Both the position numbers and the translations under genes were made by a program. The notes below the pieces were generated by a model. The model did no database searches. It was not told where the DNA came from and saw only the letters and a list, made by a program, of their open reading frames with translations. Below are positions 16,683 to 26,640 of a stretch of 55,859 nt of DNA, piece by piece. The stretch lies in contig NZ_FNUY01000021.1 in assembly GCF_900108245.1 (NCBI RefSeq), positions 1 to 55,859 on the forward strand, given 5' to 3'. The first letter of the stretch is position 1. Every line of letters starts with the position of its first letter. This DNA comes from Allobosea lathyri. Lineage in GTDB: Bacteria; Pseudomonadota; Alphaproteobacteria; Rhizobiales; Beijerinckiaceae.

Positions 16683-18203
16683 ATGACCAAGCTGACCCGT
16701 CGCAATGCGCTTGGCGTCATCGCCGCACCGGCCACGCTCGCTGCCACTGCGCCGGTTGCCATCGCGCAAACGCCGCCGCCGGCCTTCACGCTCCTGCTGG
16801 TCAACGACATCTACAAGATGAGCGACGACAAGGGCAAAGGCGGGTTCGCGCGGGCGGCCGGCATCGCCAAAGCGGAGCGAGCCAAGGGCGTGCCGGTGCT
16901 GTTCTGCCATGCCGGCGACTGCTACTCGCCCTCGCTGATGTCGGGCTTCGATCAGGGCGCCCATATCGTCGCGATGCAGAATAAGATGGGGATCGACGTC
17001 TTCGTGCCCGGTAATCACGAGTTCGATTTCGGCAAGGACAACTATCTCAAGCTCACGGCCGCGCAGACCTACCCGACCTTCGCCGCGAACCTGCGCGACG
17101 CAGCCGGCAACATGTTGCCGGGGCACAGGGATTCGCAGCTCTTCGAACTCGGCGGCATCAAGGTCGGCGTCATCGGCACGGCCTATGATCCGACCCCGCA
17201 GATCTCCAATCCCGGCGACCTCAAATTCTCCTCGACCATGGATGCGCTGCGCCGCGAGGCGAAGGCGCTCAAGAGCCAGGGCGCCGACATCCTCGTCGCC
17301 GTCGTCCATGCCGACCGCAGGATGGACAACGAGATCGTTCGTTCGCGCGTTGTCGACGTGCTGTTGACCGGCCACGATCACGACCTCGCCATCGCCTATG
17401 ACGGCAAGGTCGTGATGGTCGAATCCAACGAGGAGGGGAATTACGTCACCGCGATCGACATCGCCGTCAGCATCAGGGGCGAAGGGTCCGCTCGCCAGGT
17501 GTCGTGGACGCCGACCTTCCGCGTCAACGATTCCCGGGCGGCTACGCCCGATCCCGACGTCGCCGCTATCGTCAAAGGCTATGAGGGCGAGCTGTCGAAG
17601 GAGCTCGACGTCGATGTCGCGGTGCTGGCGGCGCCGCTTGATTCCCGCACCGGCGTCATCCGCACCCAGGAAACCGCCATCGGCAACCTGATCGCCGACG
17701 CGATCAAGGCGGCAACCGGCGCGCAACTCGCCATCACCAATGCCGGCGGCATCCGCGCCAACAAGCAATATGCCGCAGGCCAGAAGCTGACGCGCCGAGA
17801 CGTCTTGAGCGAATTGCCCTTCGGCAATGCGACCGTGATGGTCGAGATCACCGGCAAGGACGTGAAGGACGCGATCGAGAACGGCCTGCGCGATGCTCCG
17901 CAGGGCGCCGGCCGCTTCCCGGTCGTCGCCGGCCTCACATTCGAGGCCGATCTCAAGCAGCCGCAGGGTTCGCGCGTCACCACGGTCGTCGTCGACGGCA
18001 AGCCTATCGACCCAGCCGCCAAATACACCGTCGCCTCCAACAACTTCATGCTGGAGGGTGGCGACGGCTATACGGCTCTCGGGCGCGGCAGGACGCTGAT
18101 CGGCCTGACCGATGGCAAGCTGATGGCCAATGAGGTGATGGTCTATCTGCGCCGCCTCGGCACCGTCGATGCCAAGGTCGAAGGACGGGCCGTCCTGAAG
18201 TGA
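16683..18203 (+). CDS. Periplasmic bifunctional metallophosphatase/5'-nucleotidase
   Basis: A 506-residue protein. TRRNALGVIAAPATLAATAPVAIAQ is a Tat-like signal. The metallophosphoesterase domain follows (LLLVNDIYKM with Tyr in place of the common DxHG His, CHAGDCYSP, VPGNHEFDFG, VVHADRRMDNE, LLTGHDHDLA). The C-terminal 5'-nucleotidase domain has ETAIGNLIADAIKAATGAQLAITNAGGIRA and SNNFMLEGGDGYTAL. The enzyme would dephosphorylate nucleotides in the periplasm. The first metal motif, NDIY rather than NDFHG, is atypical. AGAGG lies upstream of the start. The stop overlaps the ung start. Confidence 0.92.
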   Translation: MTKLTRRNALGVIAAPATLAATAPVAIAQTPPPAFTLLLVNDIYKMSDDKGKGGFARAAGIAKAERAKGVPVLFCHAGDCYSPSLMSGFDQGAHIVAMQNKMGIDVFVPGNHEFDFGKDNYLKLTAAQTYPTFAANLRDAAGNMLPGHRDSQLFELGGIKVGVIGTAYDPTPQISNPGDLKFSSTMDALRREAKALKSQGADILVAVVHADRRMDNEIVRSRVVDVLLTGHDHDLAIAYDGKVVMVESNEEGNYVTAIDIAVSIRGEGSARQVSWTPTFRVNDSRAATPDPDVAAIVKGYEGELSKELDVDVAVLAAPLDSRTGVIRTQETAIGNLIADAIKAATGAQLAITNAGGIRANKQYAAGQKLTRRDVLSELPFGNATVMVEITGKDVKDAIENGLRDAPQGAGRFPVVAGLTFEADLKQPQGSRVTTVVVDGKPIDPAAKYTVASNNFMLEGGDGYTALGRGRTLIGLTDGKLMANEVMVYLRRLGTVDAKVEGRAVLK

Positions 18204-18898
18204 GCGGCTATGCAGCGGCGCTGACGCGCTTCCTGACGTCGCCAGAAGCGCAAGGCTGGCGGGAACTCGGCGTCTTCTCGAACGGTTTGGCGAAGACGGC
18301 CGCTGCAGCGGCCGATCGCGATGGAGAAGCCGGCGCGATCGTGGCGCCCGGCCCGTCGCGCGCCTTCGCCGCGCTTGCGCTGACGCCGCTCGACAGTGTG
18401 CGCGTCGTCATCCTCGGCCAGGACCCGTACCCGACGCCGGGCCATGCCAACGGGCTCGCCTTCTCCTATGTCGGCCCGCCGCCGCTGCCGCGCTCCCTGG
18501 TCAACATCTACAAGGAGCGGGCCGACGACCTCGCTCAGCCCGCCCCTACCAACGGCGATCTCTCGGAATGGGCGCGCCAAGGCGTCCTGCTGCTCAACAC
18601 GGCGCTGACCGTGCGCGAGGGCGCAAGCAAGGCAGGCTCGCATCTTGGCCTCGGCTGGGGGGAGGTGACGGATGCGATCATTGCCACCGTTTCCGACAGC
18701 CGGCCCCATGTGGTCTTCATGCTCTGGGGCGCGCCTGCGCAGAAGAAGCGTCCGCTCATCGACGAAACCCGGCATCTCGTGATCGCCAGCCCCCACCCCT
18801 CCCCGCTCTCGGCGCGGCGCGGCTTCTTCGGCTCGAAGCCGTTCAGCCGCGCAAATGAGTGGCTGGAAGCACAGGGGGAGACGCCGATTGCCTGGTGA
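18200..18898 (+). CDS. ung: Uracil-DNA glycosylase (family 1)
   Basis: A 232-residue protein. The water-activating loop is GQDPYPTPGHANGLAFS (canonical GQDPYH, here with Pro in place of His). LLLNTALTVREGASKAGSH is the uracil-recognition strand. HPSPLSARRGFFGSKPFS is the minor-groove loop with catalytic His. It removes uracil from DNA in base-excision repair. The GTG start overlaps the preceding stop (GTGA), so it is translationally coupled to the nucleotidase gene. Confidence 0.95.
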   Translation: MSGYAAALTRFLTSPEAQGWRELGVFSNGLAKTAAAAADRDGEAGAIVAPGPSRAFAALALTPLDSVRVVILGQDPYPTPGHANGLAFSYVGPPPLPRSLVNIYKERADDLAQPAPTNGDLSEWARQGVLLLNTALTVREGASKAGSHLGLGWGEVTDAIIATVSDSRPHVVFMLWGAPAQKKRPLIDETRHLVIASPHPSPLSARRGFFGSKPFSRANEWLEAQGETPIAW

Positions 18899-18907
18899 AG
18901 CCAGCAC

Positions 18908-19006
18908 CGTCATGCTCGGGCCTGACCCGAGCATCTCTCGCAAGAAAAGGCGCCTTGTCCGGCGAGAGATTCGCGGATCGAAGCTCTGCTTCGCCCGAGA
19001 ATGACG
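18908..19006. repeat. Palindromic repeat, family C
   Basis: It begins cgtcatgctcgggcctgacc and ends cgcccgagaatgacg. Other copies are at 43984-44064 and 51873-51949. It lies between convergent genes. Confidence 0.8.
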
Positions 19007-19011
19007 CAAAG

Positions 19012-20244
19012 CTACCCGATCGGCCGCTCGTCGGCGATGACCTTGCCGTCATTCGGCAGGGCGCCCAGCGGCAGGATCTCCACCGCGCCCTTGAGCTTCG
19101 TGACCTGCTGCAGGCTCTGCGACACCGCATCCACCAGACCCGCTGGTTCAGCATAGATCTCGGCCTTCAGCGTCATCGTGTCGACCTCGTTGGCACGGCC
19201 GACGACAAGGCGAAGCTTTGCGATCTCGGCATGGCGTTTGGCGATCTCGGCGACCTGTTCGGGCCGCACGAACATGCCCTTGATCTTGGCGGTCTGGTCG
19301 GCCCGGCCCATCCAGCCCTTGATGCGCGTATTCGTCCGGCCGCATGAGCTCTTGCCCGGAAGCACGGCCGTGAGATCGCCCACCGCGAGCCTGATCTGCG
19401 GGTGATGCGGATCGAGATTGGTGACCACGATCTCTCCGACCTCGCCCTCGGAGACCGGGTCGCCGGTACCGGGCCGCACGATCTCGACGATGAGGTTCTC
19501 GTTCAGCACCATGCCCTCGCGGGCGGAGGTCTCATAGGCGATGATGCCGATATCGGCCGTGGCGTAGAGCTGATAGGCGTCGATGCCGCGCTCCCGCACC
19601 CAGGCTTGAAGCGAGGGCGGAAAGGCCGCGCCGGACACGACCGCGCGCTTGATGCAGGAGATGTCGACGCCGCGCGCATCCGCCGCCTCGATCAGGATCT
19701 TCAGGAAATCGGGTGTGCCGGCATAGGCGCTCGGCCGATAGGCGCCGATCACCTCCATCTGCTGCTCGGTATTGCCAGGACCCGCCGGAATGACCGCGCA
19801 GCCGAGCGCGCGTGCACCGGAATCCATCAGGAAGCCACCGGGAGTCAGATGGTAGCTGAAGGTGTTGATGACGACGTCGCCGCTGCGGAAACCGGCAGCA
19901 TAGAGCCCACGCGCCGCCCCCCACATATCCGCGCCCGTGCCTTCCGGCTCGAAAATCGGGCCGGGCGAGGTGAACAGCCGACCGAAGGCGCCAGGCGATG
20001 TCGGGACGAAGCCGCCAAAGGGCAGCGCCACCTTCTGCAGTGCCGGCAGGTCCGCCTTGCGCAGGATAGGCAGGCGGCTGAGTGCCTTGCGGTTCGTGAC
20101 CACAGCCGGATCGACGCCCTTGAGATGCGCGCCATAGCCCGGCGCCGCCATCGCAGCGCTCAGCACGGCCGGCAGCCTGGCAAAGAGATCGGTTTCGCGC
20201 GCGTCGGGCGAGCGGGTTTCGAGATCGTCGTGATGCACGCTCAT
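19012..20244 (-). CDS. Phenylacetate-CoA ligase-like AMP-forming enzyme
   Basis: A 410-residue member of the PaaK branch of the ANL superfamily. It shows LPILRKADLPALQK near the N-terminus, GGFVPTSPGAFGRLFTSPGP, VINTFSYHLTPGGFLMDSGARALGCAVIPAGPGNTEQQ, YAGTPDFLKIL, YATADIGIIAYE (Asp-containing A5 motif), and GRADQTAKIKGMFVRPEQVAEIA (A7-A8 region with Asp and the hinge). It makes an acyl-CoA, probably aryl-acetyl-CoA, from acid, ATP and CoA. It is the last gene of the minus-strand liv transporter block. Confidence 0.88.
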   Translation of the reverse strand: MSVHHDDLETRSPDARETDLFARLPAVLSAAMAAPGYGAHLKGVDPAVVTNRKALSRLPILRKADLPALQKVALPFGGFVPTSPGAFGRLFTSPGPIFEPEGTGADMWGAARGLYAAGFRSGDVVINTFSYHLTPGGFLMDSGARALGCAVIPAGPGNTEQQMEVIGAYRPSAYAGTPDFLKILIEAADARGVDISCIKRAVVSGAAFPPSLQAWVRERGIDAYQLYATADIGIIAYETSAREGMVLNENLIVEIVRPGTGDPVSEGEVGEIVVTNLDPHHPQIRLAVGDLTAVLPGKSSCGRTNTRIKGWMGRADQTAKIKGMFVRPEQVAEIAKRHAEIAKLRLVVGRANEVDTMTLKAEIYAEPAGLVDAVSQSLQQVTKLKGAVEILPLGALPNDGKVIADERPIG

Positions 20245-20290
20245 CTGTCTCGTCCCTGGATCATGTCTCTGGGCAGGTCGATGGCCCGGT

Positions 20291-20971
20291 TCAGCGGATA
20301 ATGCGCAAGATGCGCAGGAAATTGAGCAGGCCGATCAAAGCCCCGGCGACATAGGTGAAGGCGGCCGCCCGCAGCACGCCCCGGGCTGCCGGGACATCGC
20401 GCCGGTCGAGATAGCCGTCCGCGGTCAGGATCGGCAGCGCCTTGCCGAAGCTGGCATCGATCTCCAGCGGCAGCGTCACCAGATGCACGACGAGGCCGAC
20501 GCCGAGCATCGCGATGGCGATCCCGAACTGCATCAGCCCGATCGCCGGCACATGCGTCACGATCGCCACGATCGGCGCGGTGATCAGCACTGCCATGGCG
20601 ATCTTGTCGAAGACGCCGAGGAAGCGCGCCAGCATCGTGCGCAGCGCAAACAGCGTACTTCCCTGCGCATGCTGGATGGCATGGCCGACCTCATGCGCTG
20701 CGACTGCAACCGCCGTGATCGAGCGTCCATCATGGTTGTCCTGCGATAATCTCACTGCGCGGGCATCGGGATCGTAATGGTCGCCGCCTTGCGTCGTCTC
20801 GACCGCCACCGCGCCAAGCTGGAAACGGTCGAGCAGATGCCGGGCCAGCTCGCCTCCGGTGCCCGGCAGATCAGGCCGCGCCGCCGCATGCCTGCTCATC
20901 TCGCTGCGCACCCAGGCCTGCGGCGCGAAGATCAGCAGGATCACCAGCAGGGCGATGACGAAATAGAGCAT
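20291..20971 (-). CDS. YugP-type zinc metallopeptidase, membrane-bound
   Basis: A 226-residue protein. An N-terminal membrane anchor is followed by SITAVAVAAHEVGHAIQHAQG, with the HExxH zinc site, then three more membrane segments and a DRRDVPAARGVLRAAAFTYVAGAL end. The family (Zn_peptidase_2/YugP) has no firm substrate. Its place between livF and a CoA ligase gene, 17 bases after livF, is unusual for a peptidase and suggests shared transcription. Confidence 0.85.
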   Translation of the reverse strand: MLYFVIALLVILLIFAPQAWVRSEMSRHAAARPDLPGTGGELARHLLDRFQLGAVAVETTQGGDHYDPDARAVRLSQDNHDGRSITAVAVAAHEVGHAIQHAQGSTLFALRTMLARFLGVFDKIAMAVLITAPIVAIVTHVPAIGLMQFGIAIAMLGVGLVVHLVTLPLEIDASFGKALPILTADGYLDRRDVPAARGVLRAAAFTYVAGALIGLLNFLRILRIIR

Positions 20972-20987
20972 CGGCCTCGCTGCCGGC

Positions 20988-21836
20988 TCAGGAGAGCCAG
21001 CGCTTGCGGCGCTTGTAGCTCTTCACCTCGCGAAACGACTTCTTGTCGCCCTCCGCCACGCCCAGATAGAACTCCTTCACATCCTCGTTCTCGCGCAGCA
21101 TGCTGGCGGCGCCATCCATGACGATGCGGCCGGTCTCCATGATGTAGCCATAGGTCGCGTAGCGCAGCGCCATATTGGTGTTCTGCTCGGCGACGAGGAA
21201 GGAGACGCCGTCCTCGGCATTCAGCCGGCGCACGATCTCGAAGATTTCCTCGACGATCTGCGGAGCCAGCCCCATGGACGGCTCGTCGAGCAGGATCATC
21301 TTGGGCTTCGACATCATCGCGCGCCCGACTGCGCACATCTGCTGCTCGCCACCCGACGTATAGCCGGCCTGCGAGCTGCGGCGCTGCTTGAGGCGTGGGA
21401 ACAGCTCGTAGATCTTCTCCAGGTCCCGCTTGATCGCGGCATTGCCGTCGCGGCGCGTGAAGGCCCCGGTCAGCAAATTCTCCTCGATCGAGAGATGGCC
21501 GAAACAATGCCGCCCCTCCATCACCTGGATGCAGCCGCGCCGAACCAGCTCGTTGGGCGACATCTTGTCGACGCGCTCGCCCTCGAACACGATCGAGCCC
21601 TTGGTGACCTCGCCGCGCTCGGCCTTGAGCAGGTTGGAGATCGCCTTCAGCGTCGTGGTCTTGCCGGCCCCGTTGGCGCCGAGGATCGCGACGATGCCCT
21701 TGCGCGGCACCGTGAGCGAAACACCCTTCAGCACGAGGATGACGTGATCGTAGATCACCTCGATGTTGTTCAGCGACAGGATGTTGTCGCTCGCGGGGGT
21801 GGTGGACGTGGGCGCATCAAGGGTGGCGATCGACAT
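20988..21836 (-). CDS. livF: Branched-chain amino acid-type ABC transporter, ATPase (LivF-like)
   Basis: A 282-residue protein. Walker A GANGAGKTT, Q-loop region CIQVMEGRHCFGHLSIEENL, signature TSGGEQQMCAVGRAMMSKPKMILLDEPS with Walker B, and the LVAEQNTNMALRYATYGYIMETGRIVMDG end typical of LivF. A lysine-rich C-terminal tail of about 20 residues is longer than usual. The substrate is inferred only as carboxylic or amino acids. The start has GGAG nine bases upstream. Confidence 0.93.
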   Translation of the reverse strand: MSIATLDAPTSTTPASDNILSLNNIEVIYDHVILVLKGVSLTVPRKGIVAILGANGAGKTTTLKAISNLLKAERGEVTKGSIVFEGERVDKMSPNELVRRGCIQVMEGRHCFGHLSIEENLLTGAFTRRDGNAAIKRDLEKIYELFPRLKQRRSSQAGYTSGGEQQMCAVGRAMMSKPKMILLDEPSMGLAPQIVEEIFEIVRRLNAEDGVSFLVAEQNTNMALRYATYGYIMETGRIVMDGAASMLRENEDVKEFYLGVAEGDKKSFREVKSYKRRKRWLS

Positions 21837-21848
21837 CTCGTGCTCCTT

Positions 21849-21982
21849 CCTTCTCCCCTCGGGGGAGAAGGTGGTCCGGCGTCAGCCGGGTCGGATGAGG
21901 GAAGGACGGATGGGGGGAGTGCGTGACTTCCCTCATCCGTCAGCGCTTCGCGCTGCCACCTTCTCCCCCGAGGGGAGAAGGG
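21849..21982. repeat. Inverted repeat, family D, inside the transporter operon
   Basis: The arms ccttctcccctcgggggaga and tctcccccgaggggagaagg enclose about 80 bases. A close relative is at 29622-29779. It separates the binding-protein gene from livF and could stabilise the upstream mRNA. Confidence 0.8.
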
Positions 21983-22000
21983 AAAGCGAGCGGGAGCTAT

Positions 22001-23332
22001 TTAGGACGACTTCTCGCAGGACTCGGTCCGCTTCGGCCAATTGCCGGCCTTCTCGGCATAGTCCTTGGCGTTGGTCTCGATCAGCGGTCGGACCTCGTCC
22101 TTCAACGGCTCGATCCAGTCCGAACCCTTGATCCACTTCGCGCCGTCCCACTGCGCCACGAACATCTTGCTGTGGCCCGAATGGTCGGTGCAGGAGATCG
22201 AGGTCGGCGTCGCGAAGCCGTCCATGCCGATCTCTTTCAGCCGCGCCTCGGTGATGTTGAGGCTCTCCAGGCCGCGGCGCATGTCCTCGGCGGTGACGAC
22301 CTTCTTGCCGGTCAGCTTCTGTGCGTTGCGGATGCCCTCGACGACGAGCATCGAGTTGTAGACGCCGCGATTGTAGAGAGCCTCGCCGACCTTATCCTTC
22401 GGCGTGGTGCTCTTGCCCTTCTCGACGACGTGCTTGAGGATGTCCTGCATCACCGGGAAGCCGGTGCCGGCATTGGCCCAGCTCAGCGACTTGTAGCCCT
22501 TGGCCTGCTCGCCGCCGGCGCGCGCGTCGTCATCGCCACCCGCCCACCAGACGCCGACCAGCTTGTTGATCGGGAAGTTGTTCTTGATCGCCTCCTTCAC
22601 CGCGGTCGGGTTCATCGCGCCCCAGCCCTGATTGTAGAGGTAATCGGGCCGGTCACGGCGGATCGACAGCCAGAGCGAGCCCTGGTTCTGCATGTCGGCC
22701 GCGGCGACCGGATAGATCTTGAGCTCGAAGCCGTATTTCTTGGCGAGATTCTCGAGAACCGGGATCGGCTCCTTGCCGAAGGGGGCGTCGAGATGGATCA
22801 GGCCGAGCTTCTTGCCCTTGAGCTTGTCCATGCCGCCGAGTTCGGCGGCCATGTGTTTCACCATGACGGACGCGCCGTCCCAATAGGTGAAGGGCGGAAT
22901 GAAGACCCAGGGGAACTGGGTGCCGTCAGCCGAGGCCGAGAGGCCGTAGGCCATCGACAGGATCGGGATCTTGTCGATATGGGCGCGCGGGATCGCAGCC
23001 AGCGTCGCGCCGGTCGACCAGGGCGAGTAGACGATCGTGTTCTTCGACTTCGCCTGCTCGTAGCACTCGATCGACTTCTTGGTGTCGTAGCCGGTCTCGC
23101 ATTCCTCATAGACGATCTTGACACCGTTCACGCCGCCGTCGCGCTCGTTGATCATCGTGATATAGTCGCGCATGCCGTCGCCGATCGGGATGCCCGAGCC
23201 CGAGAACGGGCCGGTGCGATAGGCATTGTTGGCGAAGTAGACGCTATCCTGGGCATAGGCGGGGGCAACGACCGCGCCTGCCGCGAGCAACGCTCCGAGA
23301 GCGGCACCCTTCATCAGCTTGCTTGTCTTCAT
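22001..23332 (-). CDS. Periplasmic substrate-binding protein of a LivK-type ABC transporter
   Basis: A 443-residue protein. The signal peptide MKTSKLMKGAALGALLAAGA ends at AYAQD (about residue 28). The body has the peripla_BP_6 features: NNAYRTGPFSGSGIPIGDGMRDYITMINERDGGVNG, YEECETGYDTKKSIECYEQ, PILSMAYGLSASADGTQFPWVF, and GKKLGLIHLDAPFGKEPI. Four Cys residues include the TGY region and the SISCTDHSG and TESCEKSS segments near the C-terminus. The pattern ('ABC transporter substrate-binding protein' beside AMP-ligases) suggests an aromatic or carboxylic substrate. GGAGGAAG precedes the ATG. Confidence 0.92.
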   Translation of the reverse strand: MKTSKLMKGAALGALLAAGAVVAPAYAQDSVYFANNAYRTGPFSGSGIPIGDGMRDYITMINERDGGVNGVKIVYEECETGYDTKKSIECYEQAKSKNTIVYSPWSTGATLAAIPRAHIDKIPILSMAYGLSASADGTQFPWVFIPPFTYWDGASVMVKHMAAELGGMDKLKGKKLGLIHLDAPFGKEPIPVLENLAKKYGFELKIYPVAAADMQNQGSLWLSIRRDRPDYLYNQGWGAMNPTAVKEAIKNNFPINKLVGVWWAGGDDDARAGGEQAKGYKSLSWANAGTGFPVMQDILKHVVEKGKSTTPKDKVGEALYNRGVYNSMLVVEGIRNAQKLTGKKVVTAEDMRRGLESLNITEARLKEIGMDGFATPTSISCTDHSGHSKMFVAQWDGAKWIKGSDWIEPLKDEVRPLIETNAKDYAEKAGNWPKRTESCEKSS

Positions 23333-23441
23333 GGACTTCCTCCGTTCGTTTCCTCCGGGCCGGTCTTGGAGCCGGGCCGGTCTGCTTTCGCCTGCGTCTT
23401 GAAAACCGACGAAGGTCGTTTCTTGGGCCTTCCCTTGAGCC

Positions 23442-24521
23442 TCAATAGGGGAATGGCCACGTCCGCAATTTCTGCTTCCCGATCTGCCAGAGCCGGGCCA
23501 GACCGTGGGGTTCGACGATCAGGAAAACGATGATCAGCGCGCCGACCAGCATGAAGGTGACATGCTCGGCCGTGGCTCCCGAGAGCGGGACACCCAGCGC
23601 AGGCAGGCCGAATTTCAGGATCGTCGGCAGGCTGGCGATGAAGGCGGCCCCGAAGAACGAGCCGATCAGCGAGCCGAGCCCCCCGATGATCACCATGAAC
23701 AGGATGTTGAAGGAGAGGCGGATGTTGAACACATCGGCCGCTTCGCCGCCGCCATACCAGAAGAAGATCATCATCGCCCCGGCAACGCCGGCATAGAAGG
23801 ACGACACGGCGAAGGCGAGCAGCTTGGCGTTGAGCAGTTTGATGCCCATCAACTCGGCAGCGATATCCATGTCGCGAACGGCCATCCAGGAGCGGCCGAG
23901 CTTGCCGTGGACGAGGTTCGAGGCAAACCAGGTCAGCACGACCACCAGCACAAGGCAGACGAAATAGCGTGTCTCCGGCGAAGCCGAGGCGCCCGTGACC
24001 GGAATGCCGAAGAACAGGCGCTGCGGCACTTCGATGGCGCCAGACGCATTGTAGTTGAACAGCCAGGGCACGCGCACGAAGGCCCATTGCAGGAAGAACT
24101 GCGCGGCCAGCGTCGCGACGGCCAGATAGAACCCCTTGATCCGCAGCGAGGGCAGGCCAAACAGGACTCCGATCGCGGCCGAGAACAGGCCCGAGACCAG
24201 CACGAGCACGATGATGTTCACGCCCGGGAAGAAGGTCGTCAGCTTGTAAGCCGCATAAGCGCCGACCCCCATGAAGGCCGCGGTACCCAACGAGATCAGC
24301 CCGGTATAGCCCGTCAGGATGTTGAGCCCGATTGCGGCGAGCGAGAACACCAGGAAGGGGATCATCACCGTCGACGTGAAGAAGTCGTTGCCGATCAGCG
24401 GCACGCCGACAAAGGCGAGCAGCAGGATGACCGCGATGCCGATCCGGTCCTGCCGGATCGGGAACACCGCCATATCCGCGGCATAGGTCGATTTGAATTG
24501 GCCGGCTTCGCGGTAGAACAC
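23442..24521 (-). CDS. livM: Branched-chain amino acid-type ABC transporter permease (LivM-like)
   Basis: A 359-residue polytopic protein with 8-10 membrane segments. NILTGYTGLISLGTAAFMGVGAYAAYKLTTFFP and GLGSLIGSFFGAAFIASLPTILKF are the LivM signature regions. RAWxAVRDMDIAAELMGI appears as GRSWMAVRDMDIAAELMGIKLLNAKLLAFAVSSFYAGVAGAM, the EAA-like cytoplasmic loop. The GTG start at 24521 has AGAGG eight bases upstream and follows livH by 12 bases. Confidence 0.92.
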   Translation of the reverse strand: MFYREAGQFKSTYAADMAVFPIRQDRIGIAVILLLAFVGVPLIGNDFFTSTVMIPFLVFSLAAIGLNILTGYTGLISLGTAAFMGVGAYAAYKLTTFFPGVNIIVLVLVSGLFSAAIGVLFGLPSLRIKGFYLAVATLAAQFFLQWAFVRVPWLFNYNASGAIEVPQRLFFGIPVTGASASPETRYFVCLVLVVVLTWFASNLVHGKLGRSWMAVRDMDIAAELMGIKLLNAKLLAFAVSSFYAGVAGAMMIFFWYGGGEAADVFNIRLSFNILFMVIIGGLGSLIGSFFGAAFIASLPTILKFGLPALGVPLSGATAEHVTFMLVGALIIVFLIVEPHGLARLWQIGKQKLRTWPFPY

Positions 24522-24533
24522 GGTGTCAGCCTC

Positions 24534-25607
24534 TCAGATGCGTTCGATGATCTTGTCGCCGAACAGGCCCTGCGGCCGGAACAGCAGGAAGCCCAGCGCA
24601 ATGAAATAGGCGAGCCAGCTCTCGATGCCGCCGCCGATCAGCGGGCCCCAGTAGAATTCGCCGAGCTTTTCGCCGATGCCGATGATCAGCCCGCCGATGA
24701 TCGCTCCCGGGATCGAGGTGAAGCCGCCCAGGATCAGCACCGGCAGCGCCTTCAGCGCGACGATCTCCAGGGCGAAGGACACGTCCGAGCGCGCGCCCCA
24801 CATGATGCCCGTGATCAGCGCGACGATGCCGGCGGTGAACCAGACGATGACCCAGATCTGATTGAGCGAGATGCCGACCGAGAGCGCAGCCTTATGGCTG
24901 TCGGCGACGGCCCGCAGCGCCCGGCCGATGCGGGTGTACTGGAAGAAGAGGGCCAGTGCCGCGATCATGATCGAGGCGATGACCGCAGCGGCGATGTCGA
25001 TCTTCTGCAGCGAGACAAGGCCGCCGAAAATCTGCAGGTCGATGGCCCCCTTGGGCAGGTACAGCTCGTCGGCGATCATCTGCTTGGGATTGCCACCGAA
25101 CAGGGATTCGCCGAAGCCGATCAGGAAATAGGTGATCCCGAAGGTCGCCATGAACAGGATGATGTCGGGTTGGTTCACCAGCGGCCGCAGCACCACGCGC
25201 TCGATCGTCACGGCCAGCACGAACATGACGCCCAGCGTCAGGATGACGGCGAGCCAGGCCGGCACGCCCTTCTCATGGAGACCGACCAGGGTCAGCGCCG
25301 CGAACACCACCATGATGCCCTGCGCGAAATTGAACACGCCCGAGGCCTTGAAGATCAGCACGAAGCCGAGCGCGATCAGCGCATAAAGCACGCCGGAGAC
25401 CAGCCCCTCCCAGATCGTCTGCGCCAGCAGGTCGGGAGCCGCGACCATTTGCTGGAACGGGTCGATGAAGACCTTGTAGAAAGTTCCGGAGCCGTCGAGC
25501 TGAGCGCCGACGAGCGCGACGACGACAAGGCCGGCAAGGATAAGCCCGGCCTTGATCCAGCCATTGGCGAGTAGGTTGGGCGCAGGCCGCGCGGCGACGT
25601 CGCTCAT
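24534..25607 (-). CDS. livH: Branched-chain amino acid-type ABC transporter permease (LivH-like)
   Basis: A 357-residue protein. The first 60 residues form an extra membrane segment and a linker ahead of the core (LLAQTIWEGLVSGVLYALIALGFVLIFKASGVFNFAQGIMVV). RIGRALRAVADSHKAALSVGI is the ATPase-contact loop, and LPVLILGGFTSIPGAIIGGLIIGIGEKLGE ends the core. It pairs with LivM in the inner membrane. The ATG at 25607 is preferred since upstream codons read through the intergenic inverted repeat. Confidence 0.92.
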   Translation of the reverse strand: MSDVAARPAPNLLANGWIKAGLILAGLVVVALVGAQLDGSGTFYKVFIDPFQQMVAAPDLLAQTIWEGLVSGVLYALIALGFVLIFKASGVFNFAQGIMVVFAALTLVGLHEKGVPAWLAVILTLGVMFVLAVTIERVVLRPLVNQPDIILFMATFGITYFLIGFGESLFGGNPKQMIADELYLPKGAIDLQIFGGLVSLQKIDIAAAVIASIMIAALALFFQYTRIGRALRAVADSHKAALSVGISLNQIWVIVWFTAGIVALITGIMWGARSDVSFALEIVALKALPVLILGGFTSIPGAIIGGLIIGIGEKLGEFYWGPLIGGGIESWLAYFIALGFLLFRPQGLFGDKIIERI

Positions 25608-25650
25608 GGCAGGAGACCTCGGCTGAACAAAGCGGACGGGCGCGACCAGT

Positions 25651-25781
25651 CCCCTTCCCCCCGCTTGCGGTGGGGAAGGGTTAGGGATGGGGGGGCGAAA
25701 AGCTGGGACGCTGTCCTTGAACGGCTTGCCGAGCGGAACTGCCCCCCACCCCAGCCCTCCCCACCGCAAGCGGGGGGAGGG
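25651..25781. repeat. Inverted repeat between livG and livH
   Basis: The arms ccttccccccgcttgcggtg and caccgcaagcggggggaggg flank about 80 bases. The layout is like family D but the arm sequence differs. Confidence 0.75.
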
Positions 25782-25824
25782 AGTGTGTCGTGCCAAGTCG
25801 TCAGTGTGCTCGCGAGATCGGCCA

Positions 25825-26636
<812 letters not shown>

Positions 26637-26640
<4 letters not shown>

